Positions 22,848 to 31,318 of a stretch of 32,621 nt of DNA are shown here, piece after piece (position 1 is the stretch's first letter; the number at the start of each line of letters is the position of its first letter). A program made the translations under genes and the position numbers. This stretch comes from an uncultured Ruminococcus sp. Its GTDB lineage: Bacteria > Bacillota > Clostridia > Oscillospirales > Ruminococcaceae. Where the stretch lies: NCBI GenBank assembly GCA_910579835.1, contig CAJTWQ010000017.1, positions 1 to 32,621 on the forward strand, read 5' to 3'. Below the pieces are notes generated by a model that was not told where the DNA came from, made no database searches, and was given only the letters and a program-made list of their open reading frames with translations.

Positions 22848-24332
22848 ATGAATAATAATTTTAAAATGCCGGTTATTTTAATCGGCAATTCTTTTAAATA
22901 TGAAGTTGAAGCGACTTTAAAGCTTTTTTTTCACGAAAACCGATTTTCTTTCTCTGATAATATAAACGACGCACAAGGAGATAATTATGTTATTGCATCA
23001 GTTAAAAACAATCGGAAAATATCGGCTGATATTATGCTCAACGGCAGATCATCGTCGCTTTCAGGCAACCTCGGTACAGGAGCGGACAAAGATTATACAG
23101 AGCATGAGCTTTGTCGTCTGATATACAGGATACTTAAAGAACTCACTGGAATACGTCCGCCGTGGGGACTTATGACGGGAATCCGCCCTGTAAAGAAGTT
23201 TGTAGAACTTATGAAACAAGGAATGTCCAAAGAGCAGATATATGATAAATTATCACAAAAATATGAAATATCGCCTAAAAAGCTTAACATAGGCTATATA
23301 ACTGCTGTTAATCAGCTTCCCATACTTGACGGAATAAACAGAAACGCCGCAAGTCTGTACGTTTCCATCCCTTTCTGTCCGACACGGTGCAGTTACTGTT
23401 CTTTCGTTTCCCACTCTATGAATTCGGCTATAAAACTTATTCCGGATTATGTCATGGCACTTTGCAGGGAACTGGAAATCACTGCAAAAATCGTAAAGGA
23501 AACAAATACAAAAATTGATACGATTTATTTCGGAGGCGGAACTCCGACCTCAATTACAGCAAACGATCTGAAAATTATAATGGAATGTGTTTACAAAAAT
23601 TTTAACCTTGACGAAATCCGTGAATACAGTGTTGAAGCAGGACGTCCCGATACTATAACAGAAGAAAAACTGCGAGTCATAAAGGAACTTGGTGCTAAAA
23701 GAATCTCTGTGAATCCGCAGACTCTTAATGATGATGTTCTGCGTGTTATCGGAAGAAAGCATACAGGAGAAGATGCCATAAAAGCATTTGAACTTGCAAG
23801 AAAAATTGGATTCAACAACATTAATACCGACCTTATAGCCGGACTGCCTGCCGAATCAACTAAAAGCTTCAAAAATACTCTCGATAGAATTACAGAACTT
23901 GAGCCAGAAAGTATTACCGTCCATACTCTTACATTGAAGCGTGCCGCAACTCTATTTGAAAACGGCAGTGAAAATAACGATAACCCGGCATCAGAAATGG
24001 TTGATTACAGTATAGACAAACTTATTTCAAGCGGTTATCTGCCGTATTATATGTACAGACAAAAGAATACCATTGATAATCTTGAAAATATAGGTTATGC
24101 AAAAAAAGGATTTGAAAGCTGCTATAACATATTTATTATGGACGAAACTCAAACAATCTTAGGCGCAGGATGCGCAGCTTCCACAAAGTTAGTATACCCA
24201 GACGGAAAGATCTCACGAATCCACAACTACAAATTTCCGTATGAGTACATCAAACAGTTTGACAAGCTGATGGAAAAGAAAAAGGAGACGATTGAATGCT
24301 TGAAAAAAATCAGTTTTTTAACGCAGAAATAG
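22848..24332 (+). CDS. hemZ: Coproporphyrinogen III oxidase-like radical SAM protein HemZ
   Basis: A 494-residue radical SAM enzyme of the HemN/HemW/HemZ group. The SAM-cluster motif C177-xxx-C181-xx-C184 ('CPTRCSYCSFV') is followed by 'TIYFGGGTPTSI', 'EYSVEAGRPDTIT', 'RISVNPQTLND' and 'NINTDLIAGLP'. The roughly 170-residue N-terminal extension with 'RPPWGLMTGIRPVKK' separates HemZ from HemN and HemW. The true reaction of HemZ is not firmly settled. The gene overlaps rlmD by 37 bases. Confidence 0.9.
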   Translation: MNNNFKMPVILIGNSFKYEVEATLKLFFHENRFSFSDNINDAQGDNYVIASVKNNRKISADIMLNGRSSSLSGNLGTGADKDYTEHELCRLIYRILKELTGIRPPWGLMTGIRPVKKFVELMKQGMSKEQIYDKLSQKYEISPKKLNIGYITAVNQLPILDGINRNAASLYVSIPFCPTRCSYCSFVSHSMNSAIKLIPDYVMALCRELEITAKIVKETNTKIDTIYFGGGTPTSITANDLKIIMECVYKNFNLDEIREYSVEAGRPDTITEEKLRVIKELGAKRISVNPQTLNDDVLRVIGRKHTGEDAIKAFELARKIGFNNINTDLIAGLPAESTKSFKNTLDRITELEPESITVHTLTLKRAATLFENGSENNDNPASEMVDYSIDKLISSGYLPYYMYRQKNTIDNLENIGYAKKGFESCYNIFIMDETQTILGAGCAASTKLVYPDGKISRIHNYKFPYEYIKQFDKLMEKKKETIECLKKISFLTQK

Positions 24333-25654
24333 AAGATATTACCAGTGAGGGCAGCGGTGTATGCAGAATAGACGGATTTACAGTTTTTGTTCCTGAAACT
24401 GCAGTTGGAGATGTTATAAGAGGCAAAATTGTCAAGGTTCTGAAAAGTTACGCATATGGAATAGTTGATAAAATCATAAATTTTTCGGCAGACAGGGTCG
24501 AAAACGACTGTATTTATTATAAAAAATGCGGAGGCTGCATTTTTCGCCATATCTCCTATGAGGCGGAATGCCGTATCAAAAATAATATTGTTAAAAATGC
24601 ATTCAGGCGGCTTGGCGGTCTGAATCCGGTATTTGAAAATTTTATTGGAGCAGAGCAGATATACGGCTACAGAAACAAGGCTCAGTACCCAGTTGCTGCG
24701 GTTGACGGAAAAGCAGTCTGCGGCTTTTTTGCTCCACGAAGCCACCGTATTGTCAGTCTGACAAACTGCACTTTACAGCCGAAGGTTTTCAAGGATATAT
24801 TGGAGACGGTTCTTAAATATATCAACGAGAAAAAAATATCTGCATACTGTGAGGAATCGCATACAGGTATAATTCGTCACATTTATCTCAGAAAGGGAAC
24901 GTATTCCGGAGAAATTATGGTATGCATCGTAGTACGAAAGGATATTTCCCGTCAGCTTGTATGTCTGTGTAATATAATCAGCGAAAGATACCCTGATGTC
25001 AAAAGTATTATAATGAATATAAATCCTGTAAAAACAAATGTAATTTTAGGTAAAAAATGCGTCACTCTTTGGGGCAATAATACAATCTCTGATTTTATGA
25101 GCGGAAATAAAATAAAAATTTCTCCACTTTCTTTCTATCAGGTTAATACCGTACAGGCTGAACATTTGTATGCAAAGGCTTTGGAATACGCCGCTCCTGA
25201 AACGTATGAAATTGTTGCCGATCTGTATTGCGGAACTGGAACGATAGGGCTTTCAATGGCCGGTAAAGCAAAAAAAATAATTGGTATTGAGATCGTACCG
25301 CAGGCTGTTGAAAATGCTATTGAAAATGCCAGACTCAATAACATTTCAAATGCGGAATATTACTGCGGAGATGCCGGAAAAGTCTTTGAGAAACTGCAAA
25401 AAAGCAGTTGTACTCCTGACATTATTGTGATAGACCCGCCGCGCAAGGGGTGCTCCCCTGAAACTATAAATGCTATCGCCAAAGCTGCACCGAAAAAAAT
25501 TGTGATGATCTCATGTAATCCTGCAACAGCTGCCAGAGATGCCAAAATTCTTTCGAATTATGGTTATATAACGCTAAAAGTAACCGGAACAGATCTATTT
25601 CCCAGAACGAGGCACGTTGAGTGCGTAGTATTGCTGTCAAAAGTACAGAAGTAA
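24296..25654 (+). CDS. rlmD: 23S rRNA (uracil-C5)-methyltransferase RlmD/RumA family
   Basis: A 452-residue SAM-dependent RNA m5U methyltransferase. An N-terminal TRAM domain ('NAEIEDITSEGSGVCRIDGF') is followed by the [4Fe-4S] cysteines C72-x5-C78-x2-C81 and C158. The Rossmann domain has 'ADLYCGTGTIGLSMAG', 'IVIDPPRKGCS' and the catalytic Cys407 in 'MISCNPATAARD'. In Gram-positives this family modifies U747 and/or U1939. The last codons ('RHVECVVLLSKVQK') are repeated in diverged form at 32294-32344, so the present 3' end was probably supplied by an inserted element while the ancestral end was moved 6.6 kb away. The gene remains intact. Confidence 0.93.
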   Translation: MLEKNQFFNAEIEDITSEGSGVCRIDGFTVFVPETAVGDVIRGKIVKVLKSYAYGIVDKIINFSADRVENDCIYYKKCGGCIFRHISYEAECRIKNNIVKNAFRRLGGLNPVFENFIGAEQIYGYRNKAQYPVAAVDGKAVCGFFAPRSHRIVSLTNCTLQPKVFKDILETVLKYINEKKISAYCEESHTGIIRHIYLRKGTYSGEIMVCIVVRKDISRQLVCLCNIISERYPDVKSIIMNINPVKTNVILGKKCVTLWGNNTISDFMSGNKIKISPLSFYQVNTVQAEHLYAKALEYAAPETYEIVADLYCGTGTIGLSMAGKAKKIIGIEIVPQAVENAIENARLNNISNAEYYCGDAGKVFEKLQKSSCTPDIIVIDPPRKGCSPETINAIAKAAPKKIVMISCNPATAARDAKILSNYGYITLKVTGTDLFPRTRHVECVVLLSKVQK

Positions 25655-25830
25655 ATACCGAAAAAGGCTTGAAAACAAGGCATTTCCGAGAGTTGGGAGT
25701 GCGTTTCTCATCTACTCTTTTGAACGATTAAAGAACCTTGCTGTGCTATGAAAATAAGGGTTGAGTTGACAGGTTGAAAATGGGCAAGGTTGAGTTGATA
25801 AGATGATTTTGTAATAAGTCGAGTGGATAA
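25655..25830. other. Left end of the island: non-coding, with short degenerate repeats
   Basis: No credible gene. Three related short repeats lie near its end: GGTTGAGTTGAC (25759-25770), GTTGAGTTGATAAGATGA (25789-25806) and GTCGAGTGGATAAGACGA (25818-25835, 15 of 18 identical to the second). With the VapE and recombinase fragments, the gene-free or broken stretch runs to 26600. Confidence 0.5.
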
Positions 25831-26100
25831 GACGATGCCTTACTGCCGACCGATTGGGACAGCATGGATTTGTACCAAAGAAGGAACTTCCTGCAGGGCA
25901 GTGAGTTCGGTCAGCCTGATCACAAAGGCGTGATGGTACGCACGGAGGTCAGCAATCCGGAAATCTGGTGTGAGTGCTTTGGTAAGAATCTGCAGGAACT
26001 GAAACCGTCGGACAGCTATGCCATTGCAGCACTGATGAGTCAGATTAGCGGATGCCGGAAAATCCAATCAAAATATAAAACAAATCCGTTGTATGGCGTT
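25831..26100 (+). pseudogene. C-terminal fragment of a phage VapE-like protein
   Basis: The frame after a stop codon at 25828 reads 'LLPTDWDSMDLYQRRNFLQG', then 'VSNPEIWCECFGKN' and 'LKPSDSYAIAALMSQI', which is the C-terminal signature of virulence-associated E (VapE) family proteins of phages and integrated elements. The large N-terminal ATPase/primase-like part is missing and no ribosome site is present. After about 'NPLYG' the sequence runs into the recombinase fragment in another frame. It is a remnant of a former prophage or integrative element. The family call is from motif recognition. Confidence 0.7.
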
Positions 26101-26597
26101 GCTGCACCAGAATGGAGGAAGGCCCTGGAACCTGTGACGCCGATGCCATCCACGAGTCTGAACTTCAAAGTCTTATGATAAGGGCCATCAACAGGACACT
26201 TGCCAGAAAGGATACCGTGAACGAAACCTTGCAAAAAAATGTGGAAACGGTACTTGCTGGTGCAGACGGCATTCCGCTTGATGAAATTGACAGCCGTTTG
26301 GAAGAACTGCAAAAAGAACTGCTCAAGGTAGCAAATACAAAAGGTAACTATGACAGCATCGCAGATGAGATTTACCACCTTCGTGAAAAAAGGCAGAACG
26401 CCCTGGTGGACAACGCCGAGCGAGAGGGATTAAAACAGCGAATTAGCGAAATGCAGCAGTTCCTTGCAGAGCAGACGCAGGACATTACCGAATACGATGA
26501 ACAGTTGGTTCGTAGATTGATTGAGAAAATAACGGTCTACGATGAAAAAGTTACAGTGGAGTTCAAATCCGGCACAAGCCTGGATGTGAGAAGATAA
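26079..26597 (+). pseudogene. C-terminal fragment of a large serine recombinase
   Basis: In frame with the ATG at 26112 and extending back to a stop at 26076, the sequence reads 'KSVVWRCCTRMEEGPGTCD', the second half of the zinc-ribbon region of large serine recombinases. A long coiled coil follows ('LEELQKELLKVANTKGNYD', 'IYHLREKRQNALVDNAER') and then the usual ending 'YDEQLVRRLIEKITVYDEKV'. The catalytic resolvase domain and most of the DNA-binding domain are absent, so it cannot recombine. It overlaps the end of the VapE fragment in another frame, which marks a deletion junction near 26050-26100. A hairpin terminator follows its stop. Confidence 0.85.
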
Positions 26598-26618
26598 AGA
26601 AATATTCCCTACAGTTAG

Positions 26619-26646
26619 CACCTTGCAGAAATGCAGGGTGTTTTTT
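26619..26646 (+). terminator. Terminator after the recombinase fragment
   Basis: CACCTTGCA-GAAA-TGCAGGGTG, a stable GAAA-type loop on a 9-base stem with one T-G pair, followed by six T. It insulates the defence-like operon from the recombinase remnant. Confidence 0.85.
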
Positions 26647-26660
26647 GCTTGATGGAACTA

Positions 26661-26686
26661 TGTCAATTTGTCTGTGAGTATTGACA
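26661..26686. promoter_or_regulatory. Inverted repeat overlapping the -35 box of the cargo operon
   Basis: TGTCAAT (26661-26667) and ATTGACA (26680-26686) are perfect inverted copies 12 bases apart. The second includes the whole -35 hexamer, so a bound repressor would block polymerase. The first gene of the operon has a ribbon-helix-helix-like start and is the natural candidate to bind it (inference). Confidence 0.45.
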
Positions 26687-26709
26687 AAATTACTAATTCG
26701 CAGTATAAT
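26681..26709 (+). promoter_or_regulatory. Consensus promoter of the five-gene cargo operon
   Basis: TTGACA (26681-26686), a 17-base spacer and TATAAT (26704-26709): a perfect housekeeping promoter, the strongest in this window. Confidence 0.85.
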
Positions 26710-26746
26710 ATATAATGTTAAAGTGTAAATGAACGGAGGTTATTCG

Positions 26747-27265
26747 ATGAGAAAAAGTATATCTTTTAATGTAGACGCAGATGTGTTTGATAAATTTAAT
26801 ATGGCGCTTAATCTTTCCGGTGAAACATCTGACGAGGCTGCAGATTCGTGCCTTCGTTGGTATATCGCCCAGGCTTTCGGAAATGTATCAAAGGAATATA
26901 CACCGAGGGCAACAAGGGTATCCGATAGTGCAGATAAAGATTTTTATGGTAAGGCAATTCAGCGTATACCGATGTGGGCGTTAAAGCCGAGCCAGTATAA
27001 TCATAAGATAATCAAGGCCTACTTTATGGCAGAACATATCGCAGGAGAAGCAACCCTGCTGATGATGGAGCGTTTGTGCAGTGATAAAGAACGTCCGGAT
27101 TTGTATGTTCCTACTTTCAAAAACAACTATTCACAGATGAAACTGGACGGTCCTAAATCTCATGGTAAGGTTTTTGAGGATGATGGCGACAGAGTTTGGA
27201 TCTGGGATGAAGTAGAAGAAACCCTTATGAAATATAAGAACAGTTTTTATATAGAGGAGGCATAA
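26747..27265 (+). CDS. Small protein with ribbon-helix-helix-like N-terminus, first gene of the cargo operon
   Basis: A 172-residue protein. Residues 1-45 ('RKSISFNVDADVFDKFNMAL', then 'GETSDEAADSCLRWYI') look like a ribbon-helix-helix domain of the RelB/DinJ or CopG kind, with one beta strand and two helices. A linker leads to a second domain of unknown function (about 70-172) with 'YGKAIQRIPMWALKPSQYNH' and 'VWIWDEVEETLMKYKNSFYI'. The start is set by GGAGG at 26735-26739; an ATG 18 bases earlier lies before that site. The gene ends two bases before the DUF262 gene. I infer an autoregulatory DNA-binding role and do not recognise the C-terminal family. Confidence 0.75.
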   Translation: MRKSISFNVDADVFDKFNMALNLSGETSDEAADSCLRWYIAQAFGNVSKEYTPRATRVSDSADKDFYGKAIQRIPMWALKPSQYNHKIIKAYFMAEHIAGEATLLMMERLCSDKERPDLYVPTFKNNYSQMKLDGPKSHGKVFEDDGDRVWIWDEVEETLMKYKNSFYIEEA

Positions 27266-27267
27266 CG

Positions 27268-28959
27268 ATGAGCGTTTTAAGTGATGATAGCATTACGATT
27301 TATGAGGCTCTCGAGCATATCAAAGACGGAAAATATGTTATGCCTGCGTTCCAAAGACAGTATGTGTGGAGTATGGAACAGATTGAAAAACTGTGGGACT
27401 CCATTCTTTTGGATTATCCTATCGCCACTTTTCTGTTCTGGCACGTGGATGATGACAATGTGAGCTGGGACACCTATTTCTGCAATTTCCTGTCTGAAGT
27501 TACCTTTGACAGCAGAAAACAGGCTGACAGCGTAAACTATGAATTAAGCAATATCGATGTTAAGATGACTGATACGGCGGTTCTGGACGGGCAGCAGAGA
27601 TTGACCTCTCTGTTTTTGTCCCTTTTTGGGCGTTCCTATATCAGACAAAAACACGCAAGAAAAAAGATTGTCGGCGGCACGGTTGTAAAATTGCTTATCG
27701 AACTGAATAAGCACAAACTGACCGTTGACGAGGAAGAATATAACAGCAAAAAATATGACATCAAGTTTACTGAGAAGGTAGGCAAACTGAGTCCTACACA
27801 GTTTGAAATCCGTGAAATCCTCAGCGATAAATTCCGTGATGATAATACAAGAGAACAAGCCATCGAGTCTACCATTGCCAATGTTCCGGCTGATAGCAAA
27901 GAGTATGCTCGTGATATCCTTAATAAACTGTATAACAAGATTTTTGTGGAAAAGTTAATTCGCTATACAGAAATCAAGGATATGAAACAGGATGATGCTC
28001 TTGAAATGTTTGTCCGTTTTAACAGCGGCGGTAAGGCTTTGAAAAAGCACGAAATTACTATGTCCATTTTGGAGGCATATTGGCCTAATGCAAAAACAGA
28101 GTTCGGAAGACTGCTTGTAGATTCCCATGCCGGATTCGGCTCTGATTTTATCGTTCGTTCCGCTCTTATGCTATATGGTGATGTTGTAAAATCCAATATT
28201 AATAAGCAGATTGCAGAAGACCTCAAAAACAACTGGCAGGATTTCAAGAAGACCCTTAAGAACTTGGAATCCGTTCTGAAGGATATGAAAATTGAAGTCA
28301 GCCGTTTCTCAAGCAGTTGGAATGTGCTGTTACCGATTATTTATTTTATGTATTACAACCCGGACTATGCAAATAACCTGGACGGTATTAGAGCCTACTT
28401 GATTAGAGCGGTTCTGTTCACTTATTTCCAATCTGGTACTACAAGTAAGTTGCAGCAAATGAAGAGTAATATCAATGATAACGATTATGAAATCACAGTG
28501 GATATGCTTGAGCAGATGAATGACCTGCGTGTAACCGACGGCAAAATTGATGATATTATCAATTCCGAAAAAGGAAGCCGTGTTGCGGGTGAGGCACTCT
28601 ACTTCCTGGGTCTTGATTGGATAAACAAAAACTTCAAGTATGAGCAAGACCATCTGCATCCTTATGACAGATTTGACAGTACAAAGCCGATTTCCGTATC
28701 TATGGATGATTGGCGCAGATGGCGTGGCAACAGAAACCGTCTGCCAAACCTTCAGCTGTTGGAAGGCAGAAGTAATGGCAGCAAGAATGCTATGCGCCTT
28801 GTGGATTACTATAACGATATGAATGATGAGCAAAAGACTGTGTTTCACAAAGAGGCTCTTATACCAGATGGAGTTTCTCTTGAATTGGAAAATTTCGAGG
28901 TGTTCTACGAAAAACGTAAGGAACTGCTAACGTCAAAAATCCGTCAGTTGCTGGGATAA
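27268..28959 (+). CDS. DUF262 + HNH (GmrSD-like) nuclease
   Basis: A 563-residue protein with an N-terminal DUF262 domain of the ParB/Srx-like fold ('YVMPAFQRQYVWSMEQIEKL' and the hallmark D107-G-Q-Q-R111, 'VLDGQQRLTSLF') and a C-terminal DUF1524-like HNH region ('EQDHLHPYDRF' with His462/His464, then 'RNRLPNLQLLEGRSNGSKN' with Asn494, Asn503 and Lys506). This pairing is that of GmrSD, the NTP-dependent type IV enzyme that cuts DNA with glucosylated cytosines, and of other DUF262 defence proteins such as SspE and BrxU-like enzymes. All signature residues are present, so nuclease activity is likely. 'MFVRFNSGGKALKKHEI' is another DUF262 motif. The target modification is unknown. Confidence 0.88.
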   Translation: MSVLSDDSITIYEALEHIKDGKYVMPAFQRQYVWSMEQIEKLWDSILLDYPIATFLFWHVDDDNVSWDTYFCNFLSEVTFDSRKQADSVNYELSNIDVKMTDTAVLDGQQRLTSLFLSLFGRSYIRQKHARKKIVGGTVVKLLIELNKHKLTVDEEEYNSKKYDIKFTEKVGKLSPTQFEIREILSDKFRDDNTREQAIESTIANVPADSKEYARDILNKLYNKIFVEKLIRYTEIKDMKQDDALEMFVRFNSGGKALKKHEITMSILEAYWPNAKTEFGRLLVDSHAGFGSDFIVRSALMLYGDVVKSNINKQIAEDLKNNWQDFKKTLKNLESVLKDMKIEVSRFSSSWNVLLPIIYFMYYNPDYANNLDGIRAYLIRAVLFTYFQSGTTSKLQQMKSNINDNDYEITVDMLEQMNDLRVTDGKIDDIINSEKGSRVAGEALYFLGLDWINKNFKYEQDHLHPYDRFDSTKPISVSMDDWRRWRGNRNRLPNLQLLEGRSNGSKNAMRLVDYYNDMNDEQKTVFHKEALIPDGVSLELENFEVFYEKRKELLTSKIRQLLG

Positions 28960-28992
28960 AAGAAGAAGTAAACAGATAGGAGGTGTACCACA

Positions 28993-30519
28993 GTGGCTGA
29001 TATGAAACAGATACACGATTTCGCTGTAAAATGGTGCGATAAGTTCAGAGACCAAAACATCAACTACATAGAACTTGTTGACCACTATATGGCTGACGAT
29101 TGCGATGCTCTTGGTTTTGAGATGGACTGTGGTCATGCCTTTTCGGAGAAATACGGCAATGCTGCAAACAATCATGAGGCTTTGGACAGGATTATTGATA
29201 ATGTGACCGATATTCCTTTGCTTGGCTCTGCAATCTATTCCCAATGGCGATATTTCAATCATTGGGCATACACAGGTGCAGAAATCTTGGAGCCGGAAAA
29301 CCGTGCATGGTTTATCCTGGCATTAAGCAGGCTGGCATTGCTGTCCGGGGAGAACCCTTTTATATTTCAAGGCACACTAAAGAAGATGCGTATCGTATCA
29401 AATAATATCTGCTATGGTCCTATGCCAGAGCCGGATGAAGAGGTAGAACAGCACCTGACCATCAATAATGAAGGCCGTGTTTGGTTTTCTGGATACAACT
29501 TTGGTCGCGGCGGAGAACGATACGAGAAAGCCAGAAGTAAGAACTTCAAAATTGATAAGTCGGTGGCAGACAAGTTGTTTGGAGCAATCGAAACTTATTT
29601 CGGCAACGAATATACAGAAATTTTTGCAACAGATATTGGTGATTGGGTCATGGAACTGACCAATACCGATGGTGTCGCATATAAATTCAGAGGTTCTCTG
29701 TGTGCTGATTTTGACTATGAAGGCACAGATTTATCAGACCTTGTCCGTGATACCGTTGGTATGGATGATTTGTATGTGTTTGATGGAAACTGCAAACCAG
29801 ATGTGATAAATAGAATTACCTTGGATTATCATAGGGTTACAAAAATAAAACCAGGTCAGAAACCGGAAGATGCAGACTGGGAATTTGTAACCTGGGATTA
29901 TACCGAGCAGCTGATTATCGATAGAGCCACGGAAACATTGGAGCATATTCAGAATATTGGCACTGGATGTAAGGTTTTTCGCAAGTATGAAATCGAAGGC
30001 GGAATCGAGAGTCTGCTTGAAAATTTCGATGCCGAGGACTTGTTTACTCACATTGAAGGAAATCCCGATGATGTGATAGAGACACCGAACGAAACAAAGG
30101 ATTACACCATAAAAATCGAGTATAAGAAAAATCCGAGCCGTACCATCTCGGGCACCTACGATAAAAATGGTCTACCGGATGACTTCGCAGATTTTGCGGA
30201 AACAGTGTTTGATTTCATTCGTTTCTATGGCTTGGGAGAAATTCTTGACCCTTCGGTCTATGGCAAAGCAAAACGCCGCAAATCGGAATACATCTTTTGT
30301 AGCGTTACCTTTGATGAAGGGTATTATCTGACCGAGGATGACAGCATAGAAATCGGTGATTTTGTGTTTGTGCCTGCGGGTAAGGACAACCATGAGGCGG
30401 TTGTAGAGGTAGTGAACATCGAATATTTCAGTGAAGAAAATGTTCCGCTGCCTATTGAGAAAACAAAACGAATCATCCGTAAGTGTACGGACGAGGATTT
30501 TGATTTGCCAATTGGATAG
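28993..30519 (+). CDS. Unknown 508-residue protein of the cargo operon
   Basis: I do not recognise this family. It is acidic, soluble, and has no signal peptide or membrane helix. The first 120 residues are helical with several Trp and aromatic residues ('SAIYSQWRYFNHWAYTGAE'). The middle (about 150-260) is mixed ('WFSGYNFGRGGERYEKARSK'). The last about 70 residues ('EDDSIEIGDFVFVPAGKDNH', 'EYFSEENVPLPIEKTKRIIR') look like a small beta-barrel module that occurs at protein C-termini in Firmicutes. It starts with GTG (28993), fixed by GGAGGTG seven bases upstream; the ATG nine bases on is too far from that site. It sits between two nuclease genes on one transcript, so a sensor, adaptor or regulator role is possible, but nothing in the sequence proves it. 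Confidence 0.75.
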   Translation: MADMKQIHDFAVKWCDKFRDQNINYIELVDHYMADDCDALGFEMDCGHAFSEKYGNAANNHEALDRIIDNVTDIPLLGSAIYSQWRYFNHWAYTGAEILEPENRAWFILALSRLALLSGENPFIFQGTLKKMRIVSNNICYGPMPEPDEEVEQHLTINNEGRVWFSGYNFGRGGERYEKARSKNFKIDKSVADKLFGAIETYFGNEYTEIFATDIGDWVMELTNTDGVAYKFRGSLCADFDYEGTDLSDLVRDTVGMDDLYVFDGNCKPDVINRITLDYHRVTKIKPGQKPEDADWEFVTWDYTEQLIIDRATETLEHIQNIGTGCKVFRKYEIEGGIESLLENFDAEDLFTHIEGNPDDVIETPNETKDYTIKIEYKKNPSRTISGTYDKNGLPDDFADFAETVFDFIRFYGLGEILDPSVYGKAKRRKSEYIFCSVTFDEGYYLTEDDSIEIGDFVFVPAGKDNHEAVVEVVNIEYFSEENVPLPIEKTKRIIRKCTDEDFDLPIG

Positions 30520-30550
30520 TATGTTTGTAAATGGAGGGTAGTTGTTTACT

Positions 30551-31276
30551 ATGATGCACATACCAAATAATTTTTATATTCAGTGCGATAAATGTGGAAA
30601 TATAATATTAGTTGAAGCAGATAGCTTGGATTATGAAACTTCCGTGTATGACAGACCCATGGGGGAAGAAATTGAATATGATTTCCGTGGAGAAATATGC
30701 TGTGATGAGTGTCGTTCGTGGATAGAATTTAGTATCAGGGGGTATGAATATCCGGTAGGAGCCTTTAACTTCTCTGATTCAGAGTGTCATGGTGGCTGTT
30801 TTATAGATGAACCTATAGTAGAAATGGATTATGAATTTGATTCTGACTATTATGACGAAGCTTATGCAGAGTATGAGAGAGCAGAGTATTTATTAGAATA
30901 CCATAGGAAAAAAATCAAAAGAATGTCGCCAAGAGAATTTGAGTTTTTTGTTGCTGATATTTTTGAAAAACTTGGTTTTAGTGTAAAAATAACACAAGCA
31001 ACGAGAGATGGTGGAAAAGATATTATTGCTACAAAAGCAGACCCCATACCATATACATTGATTATTGAATGCAAACACTGGGGCGAAAATCATAAGGTTG
31101 ATGTTAGTGTAGTTAGAAGTGTCTATGGAGTTCAAATGGCTATGCAAGCAAATCAATCAGTGATTGTAACATCTTCCAGATTCACAAGAGATGCTCGTGA
31201 ATTTGCTGAAGAACGGGAAAATTTGATGGCACTGTGGGATATAGATGATTTGCTGAAACTTACAATAAATCAGTAG
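30551..31276 (+). CDS. Zinc-ribbon + Mrr-type PD-(D/E)XK restriction endonuclease
   Basis: A 241-residue protein with an N-terminal treble-clef or zinc-ribbon (C12-xx-C15 ... C51-xx-C54), a Tyr/Glu-rich linker (about 85-120), and a C-terminal Mrr_cat nuclease domain: 'MSPREFEFFVADIFEKLGF', 'TQATRDGGKDIIATKA' with Asp157, 'LIIECKHWG' with Glu173-x-Lys175, and 'VRSVYGVQMAMQANQSVIVT'. All catalytic residues are intact. Mrr-like enzymes cut methylated or foreign DNA. The start is not certain: tandem ATGs at 30551 and 30554 lie 12-15 bases after GGAGGG; a TTG at 30542 is too close to it. Base composition is clearly more AT-rich than in the three genes before it. Confidence 0.88.
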   Translation: MMHIPNNFYIQCDKCGNIILVEADSLDYETSVYDRPMGEEIEYDFRGEICCDECRSWIEFSIRGYEYPVGAFNFSDSECHGGCFIDEPIVEMDYEFDSDYYDEAYAEYERAEYLLEYHRKKIKRMSPREFEFFVADIFEKLGFSVKITQATRDGGKDIIATKADPIPYTLIIECKHWGENHKVDVSVVRSVYGVQMAMQANQSVIVTSSRFTRDAREFAEERENLMALWDIDDLLKLTINQ

Positions 31277-31318
31277 TATCTACTGATGAATGATGAGGAA
31301 TGATGAGGTTTTTAACTT

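Noticed and set aside
24296..24332. 37-base overlap of hemZ and rlmD as a possible frameshift or fusion
   Set aside because: Both proteins are complete with normal ends and rlmD has its own ribosome site; overlaps like this are common in operons.
26112..26597. Reading the 161-residue frame as an intact small gene
   Set aside because: Homology to serine recombinases continues upstream of its ATG to 26079 and the protein is only the C-terminal part.
29070..29078. Further copy of AGAACTTGT
   Set aside because: It lies inside the coding sequence of the 508-residue protein without flanking similarity, so it is treated as coincidence.
31284..31308. Three tandem TGATGA(GGAA) units before the RES gene
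   Set aside because: A short low-complexity stretch that mainly supplies the ribosome site; no evidence for a CRISPR or regulatory array.
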